From assembly GCA_019775845.1 (NCBI GenBank), contig JADQAV010000037.1, positions 96,490 to 160,489 on the forward strand: 64,000 nucleotides of DNA, given 5' to 3'. The DNA is from Myrmaecium sp. VS I D KN 1. Lineage: Eukaryota > Ascomycota > Dothideomycetes > Valsariales > Valsariaceae. The position numbers and the translations under genes were made by a program. Shown here piece after piece: positions 37,071-49,300 of the stretch; position 1 is the stretch's first letter; the number at the start of each line of letters is the position of its first letter. The notes under the pieces were generated by a model. That model was given only the letters and a program-made list of their open reading frames with translations, was not told where the DNA came from and made no database searches.

Positions 37071-37819
37071 TCAAGCAGCCTGCGCCTGCGCCTGCGCCCG
37101 CTTCCGCTCCAGGACCTCCCTCCGCAAACCCTCCGCCGCCATCTCCACCTGCAGCATCCGCCTTACGCCATCCCTCCACTCGCGCTCAAGCACGCCAAGC
37201 TCGGCCGCAACGGCCGCCTGCTGCGCGCGGCGCATGCCCTCGACGTCCTCGCCCTCGCGCTTGGCGGCGGCGAGCTCGCGCTCGAGGTCCTTGAGGATAT
37301 CCTCCAGCGCCGCGTTCCCGATCAGCCAGGCGTTCTTGCCGTACGTCTCCAGCAGGGCGAGGTTGGTGAGGCGGATGTTGAGGTGGCCGGCGGCGGCGTA
37401 GGCGCGCTGCAGCGCGGCCCGCCACTGCGCCAGCAGCTCCGGTCGGTCCTCGTCGCTGGTCGGGCTCGTGTTGGTCGGCGGCTCGATCGCTTCGTAGCGG
37501 CTGAGGTCGATGCCGCCTTGCAGCTTGGAGGATGGGTCTGTGGCTAGTCGCGCGTGTTCTTGCTCGAGGAGAGGGGTGTAGGTTGGTTGGTAGGTTGCGG
37601 GGAGAGAGGGGTGGAGCGCGTTAGGGATTGAGGGGAGCTCGGCGGCGATGAGGGCTTGCGCGCTGGCGAGGTCGGCGGTGGTGAGGGTGCTGTCGATGTC
37701 TAAGGCGAGGACCGTTAGTGAATGGCAGATGTCTTCGCGATGGGAAGCGGTGCGATGCGCGGGCGGCCGAATGGTGACTTACAGGGTAGTGAGTCGTGTG
37801 ATTCGTTAATGAGCGGCAT
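37071..37819 (-). CDS. Pre-mRNA splicing factor SPF27 / BCAS2 (Prp19 complex subunit)
   Basis: Small coiled-coil subunit of the Prp19/NTC complex needed for spliceosome activation. There are two exons: 37819-37783 (37 nt, MPLINESHDSLP plus one base) and 37699-37071, giving 221 aa. The 83-bp intron has a ctaac branch site and a TTAG acceptor, and the junction codon gives Tyr (LPYIDSTLTTADLASAQ). The conserved core is NALHPSLPATYQPTYTPLL, then IDLSRYEAIEPP, followed by helical segments AQWRAALQRAYAAAGHL and NLALLETYGKNAWLIGNAAL, which match the BCAS2/SPF27 pattern. The C-terminus is a charged coiled coil ending in RKRAQAQAQAA. Exon 2 has no early in-frame ATG, so the gene is easily overlooked. 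It is divergent from the ceramidase gene, 456 bp away. Confidence 0.88.
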
Positions 37820-38275
37820 CTTGAAGAGGACGAGGGGTATAATCCGGATATGTGAACAGGGAGGGGTAGTGTTGTTGCTGCACGTGAACTCGTCGAGCTC
37901 CTGGATATTCGATGGATGATAGACGCAAAGCTGGGCGTGCAGTCCCTTGGTTGCCTTGGTGCCTCGACAGCTGCCGAGGATCAACCGAAGATATGCCGAG
38001 TTATTAAAACCTGAGGCAACGACAAACATATGGGAATTCTTCCGTACGTCATGCGGCAACCTCTCCACGGAACGAGCTTGCTACTCCGAGTGCAGTCCCT
38101 CATGCAGCGCAACTCGCCACTAGCCGGGGCCTCGCATCGCCCTGCTTTCCTCCTGCCTGTCTCTGTCTTCGTGACACCAAAGAGGCAGCTGTTTAATATA
38201 TTAAGGCCCCGCTGACCATGCTCCCTGCAACTCCACTGATAACAACCATCCCACGCCCGTCTGTCCCCTCTATAA
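37820..38275. other. Divergent promoter region of SPF27 and ceramidase
   Basis: 456 bp shared upstream region. It has a palindromic AT block TTAATATATTAA (about 38190-38201) and a TATA box at its right end. No gene. Confidence 0.7.
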
Positions 38276-38277
38276 AT
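38271..38277 (+). promoter_or_regulatory. TATAAAT box overlapping the first ceramidase ATG
   Basis: The sequence TATAAATGGG contains both a TATA-like element and the ATG at 38276. If it acts as a TATA box, transcription would begin about 30 bp downstream, near the second in-frame ATG at 38303, and the first ATG would not be in the mRNA. Confidence 0.4.
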
Positions 38278-40731
38278 GGGCTCTGCTACACACGCCGCTG
38301 AGATGGCCGACTCCAAGGATCCTCTGGCCTCTCAGCGCCGCAAAGAAGCCGGCGTCCCTGCTATCCGGATGACGAAGAACTCCCACCTTGCCGTTGCTCT
38401 TGCAGCGGCTTTCATCGCCATCCTTGTGATCTTTCAGCTCGTCTCTAGCATCGGTCTTCCCCGGCCTGACGTCTGGCACTGGGTGAAGGATACGACGGGT
38501 GCTGTTCAAGAGTATGGGGAAACGATCGGTCAGGCAAACGTGCTTGCGGAAGTTGAAGAAGCTCGGAGGCAGACCGAGGGGACGACGTATCTGCTGGGGG
38601 TTGGAAAGGCGGATATCACAGGGTAACCCATCAAGGGCTGTCCAGAGAAGCCTCTATGTACATACGCTAAGACAAACCTGAATATAGCCCTGTTGTGGAG
38701 CTCAACTTGATGGGATACGCGAATGCCTCTCAGGTCGGCAGCGGCCTTCGTCAACGTCTCTACTCCCGTGCTTTCATCATTGGAAGTCCAGATGAGCCGT
38801 CCGAACGGTTCATCTATATGGTACTTGATACTCAGTCTGGGGATACCGCCATCCGCAACGGTATCCTGGCCGGCATTCAGAGCTTGGGGTCCAATTATAC
38901 CATGTATGGACAGTCTAACGTTGCTGTGGTAGGAACGCATAGTCACGCTGGTCCCGGGGCCTGGTTGAATTACCTTCTACCCCAGATTACTTCACTCGGA
39001 TTTGACAAGCAAAGCTACCAAGCTATCGTTGATGGCGCTCTACTATCCATCCAACGTGCTCACGAGTCTTTGACGACTGGAACCCTCAGTGTCGGTACGA
39101 CTACTATCGAAGATGCGAACATCAACCGAAGTCTTTATGCCTACTTAGCAAATCCAGAATCGGAGCGCCAGAAGTACAGCGCGGATGTCGACAAGACTCT
39201 CACCCTAATACGCTTCAGACGTTCGAGTGATGGCAAAGACATCGGTGTTCTTACTTGGTTCGCCGTTCATGGGACGTCTCTCCTGGGTAACCAAACCCTA
39301 GTCGCGGGCGATAATAAAGGCGTTGCAGCTCACCTTTTCGAAACACAAATGACGGACTCTTCCACTGCTGCCGATGGTTTCGTTGCTGGCTTCTCGCAGG
39401 CTAATGTTGGTGACACCACCCCTAACATCAACGGTGCATGGTGTGAAGACGGCAGCAACGCGCCTTGTCGATTCAATGACAGCACCTGCGGCGGAACGTC
39501 GCAAGCCTGTCACGGTCGCGGGCCTTTCTTCGGACTCAATGATGGTGGTGCTAAATCCTGCTTCGAAATCGGCCGTCGCCAATACGCTGGCGCTCTGGAC
39601 TTGTACAACTCAATGGTAAGCGGAACTTTTACGCCCATCAGCGGTACTGCCGTCCGCTCCCTCCATCGCTTCGTAGATTTCAGCAATTATACCTTCACTT
39701 TGCCTAACGGTACCGCTGTCCGTACTTGCTCCGCTGCCTTGGGCAACTCCTTTGCCGCCGGCACCAGCGACGGACCAGGCGCGTTCGACTTCACCCAAGG
39801 TGACAGCGGGAATCCGGATAATCCGTTCTGGAACGCTGTCGGTGGGCTCCTACACACTCCATCGGCAGAGCAAAAGGCCTGTCAATCACCCAAACCTATC
39901 CTCTTAGACGTCGGCGCCACCACAGTACCCTACGCCTGGGCACCCAACATCGTCGACATCCAGCTCTTCCGCGTCGGTCAGCTCGTCATCATCGTCAGCC
40001 CCGGCGAAGCAACCACCATGTCCGGGCGCCGATGGCGTGAAGCCGTCGCTGTCGCTGCCCCTGACGCTCTAGAACTCGACACCGATCCCATCGTCCTCCT
40101 CGGCGCGCCGGGGAACTCGTACACTCACTACATCGCGACGCCGGAGGAGTACGGCGTCCAGCGATACGAGGGCGCGTCCACGCTATACGGTCCGTGGACG
40201 CTGCCCGCCTATATCAACCTTACATTAACCTACCTTCCCTGGCTGGCGGACGATCCGCCGACGACGTCGCTCGACCCGGGCCCCAGCCCGCCAGACAACC
40301 GCAACGCGAGCCTCTCCTTCATCACCGGCGTAGTCTACGACGGCACGCCCGTCGGCACGAGCTTCGGCGACGTGCTCACGGGCCCGCAGAGCAACTACAC
40401 CGCGGGCGAGACGGCGCAGGCTACCTTCCAGGCCGCGAACCCGCGCAACGGACTCCGGCTGGAGGGGAGCTACGTGCTGGTGCAGCGGCGGTCGGACGAC
40501 GACAGCACGAGCTGGGTCACCGTGGCGGACGATGCGGATTGGAGCGTTTGGTTTGAGTGGCGCCGCACGAGCACGCTGCTGGGCTGGAGCGAGGTGGATG
40601 TGTATTGGGAGGTGGGTGAGGATGTGAAGGGGGGCGTGTATCGCCTGGGGTATCGGGGGGATTGGAAGGCGGCGGTTACAGGCACGATTACGGGGTTTGA
40701 GGGGTGGACGGAGGGGTTTGAGGTTGTTTGA
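38276..40731 (+). CDS. Neutral ceramidase, type II membrane-anchored
   Basis: Hydrolyses the N-acyl bond of ceramide to sphingoid base and fatty acid. There are two exons (38276-38622 and 38688-40731), giving 796 aa, or 787 if ATG 38303 (GAGATGGCC context) is used. A hydrophobic anchor (about 35-60, LAVALAAAFIAILVIFQLV) follows a basic N-terminus, so the catalytic part should face the secretory lumen or cell exterior. The family start is YLLGVGKADITGPVVELNLMGYA. Zinc-site motifs are GTHSHAGPG, FAVHGTSLLGNQ, SPGEATTMSGRR and NSYTHYIATPEEY. The nucleophile motif, normally GDVSPN or similar, reads GDTTPN, putting Thr360 (codon 39418-39420) where Ser is expected. An immunoglobulin-like C-terminal domain ends the protein. 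Family assignment is secure; activity is uncertain because of that residue. Confidence 0.94.
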
Positions 40732-41151
40732 TCATGTTGGAGGTTCTTTTCCAAATGGAGCAGGACAGAGAATCAGGATTAACGAAGCAACCAAGGGCAA
40801 TGCAAATCCATTCGTTCTTCTTCACTAGGCACAGGGTCATAGAATGATTCGTTCCAGATATATCACAGATAAAAGACCGATGGAGAACCTCGTTTCAGGC
40901 CGAAGATGAAGCCGGCAACCAGGGAAACCCAGCGACAGAACAAAGACTTCTCGAAGCATCATGGGGGAGAGAGCGGCACGCCAACAAAAACGCCCTTTTC
41001 CCTTTCCAGGAAGAACGCGAGCGGGAGAGAAAAGGTAAAACGAACAACAAGAAAAATATGCCCAAAACCCGCCTGCGCGCTCAAACCGATACGCCACGTG
41101 AAAACATGCCCATGGGGAGACGATTGCCGTAACTGATTCTCCACTAAGGCC
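40732..41151. other. Intergenic between convergent ceramidase and GCP3 genes
   Basis: 420 bp with no gene; shared 3' flanks. Confidence 0.7.
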
Positions 41152-44100
41152 CTACGCCGTTTCCCTCACACTCCGTTTCAACCCCCGGCTCTCCTTAACC
41201 GGCGGTGCAGCCGCACCACCCTCCTCCGCCTTCCCCGCCGCCTCCGAAAGGGAGCCCGAAACGCTCTGCCTCGGCGTCGGTCCCCCAACCCCAGCCGCAG
41301 CCCCGGCCTCCTTTAAGCTCTCCCGCTCTCTCCCCCGACCCGCAGCGGCAGCGGCATGCGCGGCGGACTTCCGCTTCCGGCGGACGGGCTGGTAGGCGTC
41401 GTTGAAGTTCATGACCATGGCGAGCCAGCGCAGGTCGGCGTCGGGCTGGTAGAGCAGGTCGCCCAGCAGCACGTTGACGCGCGCCGTGAAGTCGGTGGCC
41501 AGGTGGTGGAGCCGGGCACGGAGGGCGGGGAGGATGTCGTCTTCGTTGCTGCTGCTGCTGCTGCTGCCGGTGGCGGTGGCAAAGGTGGTGGGCCCGGGCC
41601 CGCTTCGGGGGAGGGCGAAGGGGGAGTCGTCGGTGCTGGGGTCGTTTCCGAGCCCGGTGGTGGTGGAGCGGCGGCGGTGCCGGCTGGAGGAGGAGGTGGA
41701 GGTGAGGTGGGCGGCGGGCGTGGAGGTGCTGGAGTCGCCACCGCCGCCACCGAGGGAGTCGCGTTCGGAGAGACCCCAGCGGCCGGCGGCGGTGCGGGTT
41801 TCGATCTTGGCGGAGGCTTCCTGGCGACGGGTGAAGTCGGCGACGGAGAAGGAGTAGAGGCCGTCGACGGCGTCTTTGTAGGCGAGCATGATCTTGAGCA
41901 GCTCGTGCAGCTGGGCGGTGAAGTCGATGACGGAGGAGCCGAGGAGGCCCTTGCGGGTGATGGAGCCGAGGTAGCGGGCGTGGGCCTGGATGAGGTCGTC
42001 CAGCGTGGCCTCGGGCTGGTGCAGCGCCGCCTGCAGCTCGTTCCAGCTCGCCTCGATCACCTCGAAGAGGATGTAGTACTGCAGCTGGGTGACGAAGTGG
42101 ATCATCTCCGCCATCGCCCCGCGCGCCCGCTTCCAGTCCGCCCCGAGCTTGTCCGCCACCGCCCCGAGCACGCCCCGCGCCCCCGTCATGCACCGCCGCC
42201 ACGTGCTGCCCAGCGCGAACTCGACCCGCTTCACCCGCCAGAGGAAGTTGAAGACTTTGAGGTACTGCTTGCTGCCGTAGGGGGTGACGATGACGTCCAC
42301 GGGCGCGTCGATCTTGTATTCCAGCGTGAAGACGTCCCAGCCGATCTCGCCGTGGCTCAGCTCGAGCATGCGGGAGTCGAGCCGGCGCAGGACTTCGGGT
42401 GAGTCGTACTGCGCGTTGGAGTTCCTGACGGCGTGTTCTAGCTGTGCCGTCAGCGTGTGTCGATATTGTGTGTTTGCGGGCCGGTCCAGGTTTGACGCGA
42501 GAGACTCCATGAGAACCTCGATGAAGTCGCCGGATCCGAGTAGCAGATACTTTTTGAGGGCGGTCAGATGCTCAAACAGCTTGAACTTGTCGGCCATGAG
42601 GTGAATCAACCGTGCCATCGTCGTTTTGTAAGCTTCCCCAATGGAGCGCTCAAGGTTCGCGGTGTCACCGTATCGTAGTTCTCTGGATGCTTCCTTGGAG
42701 TAGCTCTCCACCCATGCGGCGTCACCACACCCGTATCGAATGAAGTTCAACGTCTTGCCGATGAGGAAAACCTTGTTTGCGAAATCCTCCGTGATGATGC
42801 TGGGGACCATCTTCGTCTCGAGCTTGTATTTGTCTTCCCACACGCTCGTCGCTCCACCCTTCTTGTCGCCGTTCTGGTCTTCGTCGCCAATGTCATGCTG
42901 TTCGCGGACAAAGAACTCCAGGAAAGGATCGGACAGCTCGCCATCGTATATCCATTGTCGCAGCATGTCATAGAAGGGCCGGGTGACGTGTGAGAGCAGT
43001 CGTTCCGCGAACGCGCCCACGAAAGGATCGCCGTGGCTGGTAGAAAAGGAGTGAATCAGGGAGATGAGTTCACCACCCTTCTTCTCCTTGGATTCTTCCA
43101 CCATCAGGCTCATAAGCCGAAGTCCCATGGTTGCCTCCCGTGTCCACACCACACAACGTTTCAGAGTAACTCCCGCCTTGCCAATGCCTTGCCGCAGTTC
43201 AGAGTCGTCCAACATGGCTAGCGCTCGCCGTATCTGCCCCTCAAGCGTAGCGACCAATCCCAGATACGACCTCAGCTCTTTCCCCAATGCAGACTTGAAA
43301 CTCTGCACGACTAGTCCTCCCTCTGATGAATCAACAAACTTGGAAAGATTGCGATAGAGAAGTGATGGTTCCGCGAGGGTGTGTAATAAGCTGATGAGTG
43401 GTACGGGAAGTCCCTCTGGTAGTTTGAGGGCCGTGTCGGAGGAGAAGGTCAGGTTCGGGGAGGAAAGGCCTTGGAGCGTGAAGGGTAGATCGCGGAGGAG
43501 AGCTGGCTCGGTGGGTGCTGGCTTAGAATCCTTTTCATTCGATGTTCCTTTTGCTGCTGGCGTATGCTCATCTTTCGGGCTCTCCACCGGCTTCTTTTCC
43601 TTTACCCTGGGTCGCTCAACACGAAACGATCGCGGTGGTTCAGGCTCTCCCGATTCGGGCAGGCGTGCAAGGCCGGATTTCGAGAATGCCTCCTTGAAAG
43701 CCGGGCTGTTTGTGGCTCTTAGGCTCTCACGTAAACTTTCCCTGTGTCGATCCGGCGAGACGACGGGTGACGGCGCGCCAAAAGGAGGTGCGGCCTGTGA
43801 GCGATCTGTCGGTAGCGATGTCTCGAGGGGCAGGCCGGGCTCGTCGGTACCGGAAAGCTTGTAGAGGAAGTAGAGCATGGCCCATTTTTGGTTCAACACC
43901 GGCTGCGTCAGCAGCTTCGAGTAGAGATTCGAAAAGCGCAGTGCCTTTTCAGGTGTCACATTCTGCCGCACCACTTTCGCAGATCAGTATGGATTGCGCG
44001 CCCAAGTCCAGTCGAGTCTTACACTTCTTCTTGATGAGATCGGAGGCATGGTTCACGTCCGAAGCGACGGAGGACTGCGCCGCTCTGAGTGACCGTTAGC

Positions 44101-44278
44101 ATCGCATCAGCTGGAGGTCTTCGGAAGCTCACCTGCTCAGGGCTTCTCGCGCGAACGCATATGCCTCGTCGAAGCGCTCTTCCTGCGTTTCCTCGTCTTC
44201 GTCTGGGTAGGTCGGTAGGATGCGTTCAAGTAGCTGCGACAACGCATGCTCGACGCGTTCTTCTGTGGACTTGGACAT
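41152..44278 (-). CDS. Gamma-tubulin complex component 3 (GCP3 / Spc98 / Alp6)
   Basis: Spc97/Spc98-family subunit that binds gamma-tubulin and templates microtubules at spindle pole bodies. There are three exons (44278-44133, 44084-44023, 43973-41152), giving 1009 aa. The GRIP1-like region spans the ALLRDLPFTLQGLSSPNLTF to LVVQSFKSALGKELRSYLGL part and the block MLRQWIYDGELSDPFLEFFV. The GRIP2-like region includes LLLGSGDFIEVLMESLASNL, then FTLEYKIDAPVDVIVTPYGS and YLKVFNFLWRVKRVEFALG, which are strongly conserved in the family. Within GRIP2 is a low-complexity Gly/Ser/Thr-rich insert. The tail is rich in Ala, Gly and Lys. Intron 2 uses an AAAG acceptor, less common than CAG or TAG, but it is the only nearby choice that keeps the frame. 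Divergent from ARP1. Confidence 0.94.
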
Positions 44279-44954
44279 CGTCGGTACGCAGAAGCATATC
44301 GACCGTGCCGATTGGTGGCGCGCGCGCGTTCGGGTACTCGGTGACCGCTGTGAAGGTGCTTCACGACGGCACCGCGGACCATGTTGTTTTCCTCGGACCC
44401 TCGATGGCGGACCCCCGCCGAACCTCAGGCTCCCCATCCGAGCCGGAGGGTGAAGCTTGGGCCAATCGTAGAGCTTCCTTCGTCGATTGAGGGCGAGGCC
44501 AACTGTCAGCGGCCTGACACCGCCGCATGTTTGGTCCTTTGCAAGCAGAATGCCTACATGTTGGCGATTGGGGATTCGGTCAGGATAGAATGCCGTTCAA
44601 AAGGGGCAATTCTCGATGTTCTTTGGGAGTGCAGTCGTTTCATGAGCCTGAGACATCCCTCAGGCATCAGCGAATGCGGAATCGCAGCTTCATCCAGCCA
44701 TCCCAACAGGTTCCACCGCTTGATTGAGAGCCAAGCAATGCTGTGAGAGTGAATCATCGAGATCTCCCTGCCAGGATCTCAAGGGAACTTCCTCTTCTCC
44801 AGATGAATCCACCCTCGCATCGAGTCGTTTGCGTCAGGCCGTGAGGCAGAAATGCGCAGCATCACGATCACGTGCACGACATCGCGCCCTCCACACGCGC
44901 GGATCAGCGACGGCGACCTCCAAACTTCCCTAAAACACAGACACGTCCGCCGCC
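44279..44954. other. Shared divergent promoter of GCP3 and ARP1
   Basis: 676 bp between the two start codons. GC-balanced, without repeats, and with no supported gene. Confidence 0.75.
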
Positions 44955-46305
44955 ATGGGTTCCCGACTCCTCAACGCACCGATCGTGCTGGACAACGGTA
45001 GCGGAACCATCCGAGCTGGGTTCGCCGGACAGGACCTCCCCAAATGCTACTTCCCGTCCTATGTCGGCCGACCGAAACATGTGCGAGCGTTGGCGGGAGC
45101 GTTGGAGGGCGATGTGTTCATCGGGCCGCGAGCGCAAGAGTATCGGGGACTGCTGAAGATCAACTACCCGCTCGAGCACGGCATTGTCACGGACTGGGAC
45201 GACATGGAGCGGATCTGGCAATATGTTTACACGGACGGGTTGAAGACGATGAGCGAGGACGTACGTGGGAAAGCTCTCCGCAAGAAACGTGCCACTGTGA
45301 ATATCTGCAAGCTAATCACGAATTTGCCCCCTTCCGTAGCATCCTGTTCTCCTGACCGAACCGCCGCTCAACCCCAAAGCCAATCGTGACACCGCCGCAC
45401 AAATCCTCTTCGAAACCTTCAACGTTCCCGCGCTATACCCCTCCATCCAAGCTCTCCTCTCCCTCTACGCCTCCGGCCGAACAACAGGCATCGTCCTGGA
45501 TTCGGGAGACGGCGTGACACACGCGGTGCCCGTATACGAGGGCTTCGCCATCCAAACCAGCATCCGGCGGATCGACGTCGCCGGGCGAGACGTGACGGAA
45601 CATCTGCAAAAGCTGCTGCGACGGAGCGGCTACGTCTTCCACACCAGCGCGGAGAAGGAGGTGGTCCGGCAAATCAAGGAGAAGACGTGCTATGTGGCCT
45701 TGGATCCGGAGAAGGAGGACAAGGAGTGGTCCACGGGCACGTCCGCCCGCGCGGACAGCAAGAGCGTCGAATACACGCTGCCGGACGGCAACAAGCTGAA
45801 GGTAAGCGTCGTACCCATTACGGCTTTCCGTACCACACGTCGTCGCTAACCCCGCGCGTTCCAGATTGGCGCCGAGCGTTACCGCGCCTCCGAAATCCTC
45901 TTCAACCCGGAGCTCATCGGGCTGGAATGGCCGGGCATCCATCAAATCGTCGTCGACGCCATCAACCGAACGGACATGGACCTCCGCAAGGCGCTCTTCG
46001 GTAGCATCGTGCTGTCGGGTGGTTCCACTCTCACCAAAGGCTTTGGCGACCGCTTACTCCATGAAGTCCAGCGGATGGCCGTCAAGGATATGCGGATCAA
46101 GATCTTCGCACCGCCCGAGCGGAAATACACCACCTGGACGGGCGGCAGCATCTTAGCTGGTCTCAGCACGTTTAAAAAGGTATGTCGCTGTCATCCCGAG
46201 ACGTTTTGAAGGGGGACCTTTCCGCTAATGCGTCGTGTGCAGATGTGGATCGAGAAGATCGAGTGGCAGGAGAACCCGGATATTATCCATTCAAAATACA
46301 CCTAA
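44955..46305 (+). CDS. ARP1: Actin-related protein 1 (centractin), dynactin filament subunit
   Basis: Forms the short actin-like filament of dynactin, the dynein cofactor for nuclear migration and vesicle transport along hyphae. There are four exons (44955-45260, 45340-45801, 45865-46179, 46243-46305), giving 381 aa, close to other Arp1 proteins. Actin-fold nucleotide motifs are [15 protein letters not shown] (phosphate 1), [19 protein letters not shown] (phosphate 2) and [20 protein letters not shown] (adenosine). The start [21 protein letters not shown] and the ending [16 protein letters not shown] separate Arp1 from conventional actin, whose tail ends differently. The region [20 protein letters not shown] is an Arp1-like surface insertion. 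The introns are 79, 63 and 63 bp. Divergent neighbour GCP3 is also a microtubule-system gene. Confidence 0.96.
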
Positions 46306-49300
46306 AATCCCCCCTTTCTTCTTCTCTTTCTACGACATCATGTGCATCCCTTCAATTCACTTCTTCTTTTCTCTCCGCGGACAGGGCTCCGCGCGATGGC
46401 TTTCTCATAACTACTACCTAGTTCCGTTACGTTACATACCCTCCCGTACCTGACAACCTTTGCGAAACGAAAACATCTTTACTTATTTACCCCTGGCCTG
46501 AGCTGATGCCGATCCGGCATTTCTCTTTTTCGATGCCTCGCACCGCGTTTGAACTTCCGGTGTCGTGAGATATTTTTCCCTTTTCCCTTTCCGCTTTTCT
46601 TGCACCGCGTCCCCCACACCTCTCCGCGAGCGACGAGGCATTTTAGTCATAGATTTTGCTCCGACGTATCCACCTACATACATACGGCCCTGGGCTTGTT
46701 GGGCTAGGTGCTACCCACTCCTTGCCGTGGTTTGTGTGTCATTCGATCGAGCCAGCAAGCGGGCGAGTGACAGGGGAGGGGGTGGTGTGGAGATGTGGAG
46801 AAGCGGCGTCCCTTTACACTACCTACTAATATGGAATGGAGTGGAAGGTATGGGGTGAAAAAGCTGGGGGAGGGGGAAGGGGGATCTGCAGGTGATGAGG
46901 TACAGGTACAGGTACGAACCGGTATACTTACTTACGTGTCATGGGAGGGAGGGAGTGGATGCGGAGGGAGGGCGTGGAGGATTGGGCTCGCGTTCCTGAG
47001 CTTGAACTTAACCATGACGTGAAGGGAAGGGAGAGGAGAAAAAGTTAGTTACTTATTAGCTAATATTGTAGATGGGACGGATGCGGGGATGCGGGGAACG
47101 GATGACGGCGGACGGGGGACGGGGGACGGGGGGAGGCTCGTCTCAATCCTATCCCACCTTTTCGTCGGGTGATGTGCTGACCTTTTGTCTTTCTCTTCTT
47201 CTTGCGTGTCGGGTAACGTTAGGTAAGATGTTGGGATCTCGTTCGGCCGTAGGGGTTCAATCATTTGTACCCATGTACCTACGTACGGCCTCCATCCCCG
47301 ATGTCATTAGGTAGGAGACCGCCAGGCTGTCCTCACTCCCCCGCCATTCCTTCCTCTTCCCCACAAAGTCTGCTTTCCCCACATGTAGGTTTCCCGCGTT
47401 TTTCTCGGGGTTGTTTCTCACCGTTTGTAGTTCCGCTGCCGTGTCGTCTCTTCCCCTTCCTTCTTTTCTTTTCCCTTTCCATTGACATTGCAGCGGTGAC
47501 CACGATCCCATTATATCCTTACCACAATGCTGCGTTGTTGATTCCATACATCGACGTTATTCCGTTACTAGTATGTATGTAGGGGATTTAGGTTCACAAT
47601 GGGACCCAAAGCGCTTCACCCGTCTTGCTGTCGTGCAGCTTAGCCTTCGTCTACCATGCACCTCGTGCTCATTCATCATCGTGATGATGATGTCTTCCGC
47701 GCCTTTTCTCCCCTGACCGCTAACCCGCTAAGCGTGGAGCGTGGAGCGTTGTGGGGAAAGGAGGGTGGGCGGCTACTATCGGCTCTTGTTTCTTTTCCCT
47801 ACCGCGCGGATGCACCGGCGACGCTTCTTCTTCTTCTTTGCCGCGGTGCCTCGGGTGCTCGGGTACCTAGGTTTTTGGTTGTGGGATTGCGCTGTATTTT
47901 TGAATTGGGGAACCGGACTGCCTTCGTTCTTTGAGAGGAGGAACGGGCAAGTCGAGACAATGAGAAAAAGAAGAGGATGGATGGATGGATGAGCATGAAT
48001 ATCCATACGTTCTCTCCAGTAAATAGCATCCCTTCCAATGCAACCTTGACCGCTACTTCTCATCCCCCTTCAAATCGCGCGCGTTTTTTATTTAAGCGTT
48101 TGTTTGAGTGTTTTTTCCTTCTCTTCTCGAGGCGTGGAGGCGTTCTCGACTTTTTCAGGGGAAAGTGATAGAGTCATCTAGGCACAGTAGCACGGAGCAC
48201 GGTGAACTTGACGTGACGGGGAGAGTGTGACTTGGAGAAGGTTTTTTTGGCTTCGTTGCTGTAGTTATTAGAGGTATTTGATGCATTTTGGTTTTTTGGT
48301 TTGTGATGAAGCTGTGGTCATTCATGGGCTCGCCTGGGTCGTGATGGTGATACAAACGATGGTGATGTTGGAGTTGGGAATTACGACTCCGATTGCGTGC
48401 GCGATTTCGCGGTTGATGCGATCAATGATGCATACCAGTACTACTTGATTCTCATGCAGTCTACGCGTGTGTATCTGCGCGTGTATGACATGGCATGGCC
48501 ATAGGATGGCGAAATGCACTCACCACAAAGAGTTTTTGCAAAAATCAAGTACTATGATGAGCAATCAATCAATAAGGCCGAAGGGCAGAGCAGCTTTTTT
48601 TTTCTTTGTGATTTTTCTATATATACTACAGTGGACTAGAAAGGAATACTGGGGGTGGTGGATACGATTTTGTGGGTTTTGTTTTGTCAGGAGGGTACGT
48701 ACCTTGGTCCACGGGAAAGGGGACGGACAACGAATGACAAGCGATTCGGACAGCACGCGTACCTCGTTGTTGTCGTTGTCGAGGCTGAGGATGAGGAAGG
48801 AGGCCATGCCAAACGTGGCCCATTCTCCCCATCTCATCTCGTCTCATGGCATTGCATCGCATGGCATCTCCTCCCCTCCCTCCCTCCTCCCCCTCGATCG
48901 TTTGCGGATTTCCATTACCCCCAGGAAACTGAACAAGCGCGAAAAGAGGCGGAGGCGCCAAGTCAGCTGAGCCCCCCCTCCCCGGCGTGCCAGGGCGTGC
49001 CAGGCCAACACGTAAGAGAAAAAGCGGGTGGAGGCGGCTGACTGGCTCTCTCTGTCCCTTGATGGCCTACGGTAGCGATGGGCGAAGCGATGGGCGATGG
49101 GGGCCTGCCCGCCTGGCGACCGACCGGCCTTGCATCCCGCCCCGCAATGTACCTGAACGTTTCGTCGCGCGTGGGCCGGCCGGTTGGCTTGGCTGGCTGG
49201 CCACGCTTTGTTTGGAAAGAAAAGAAAGAATGGAAAGAAAAAAAAAAAAATTGGAGAGCCGGTGACGTGCTTGGGGGCTTCGCTCCATGCCGTTAACTGG

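Noticed and set aside
41356-42402. 348-codon plus-strand frame opposite GCP3
   Set aside because: Gly/Val/Glu-rich shadow of the GC-biased GCP3 3' part.
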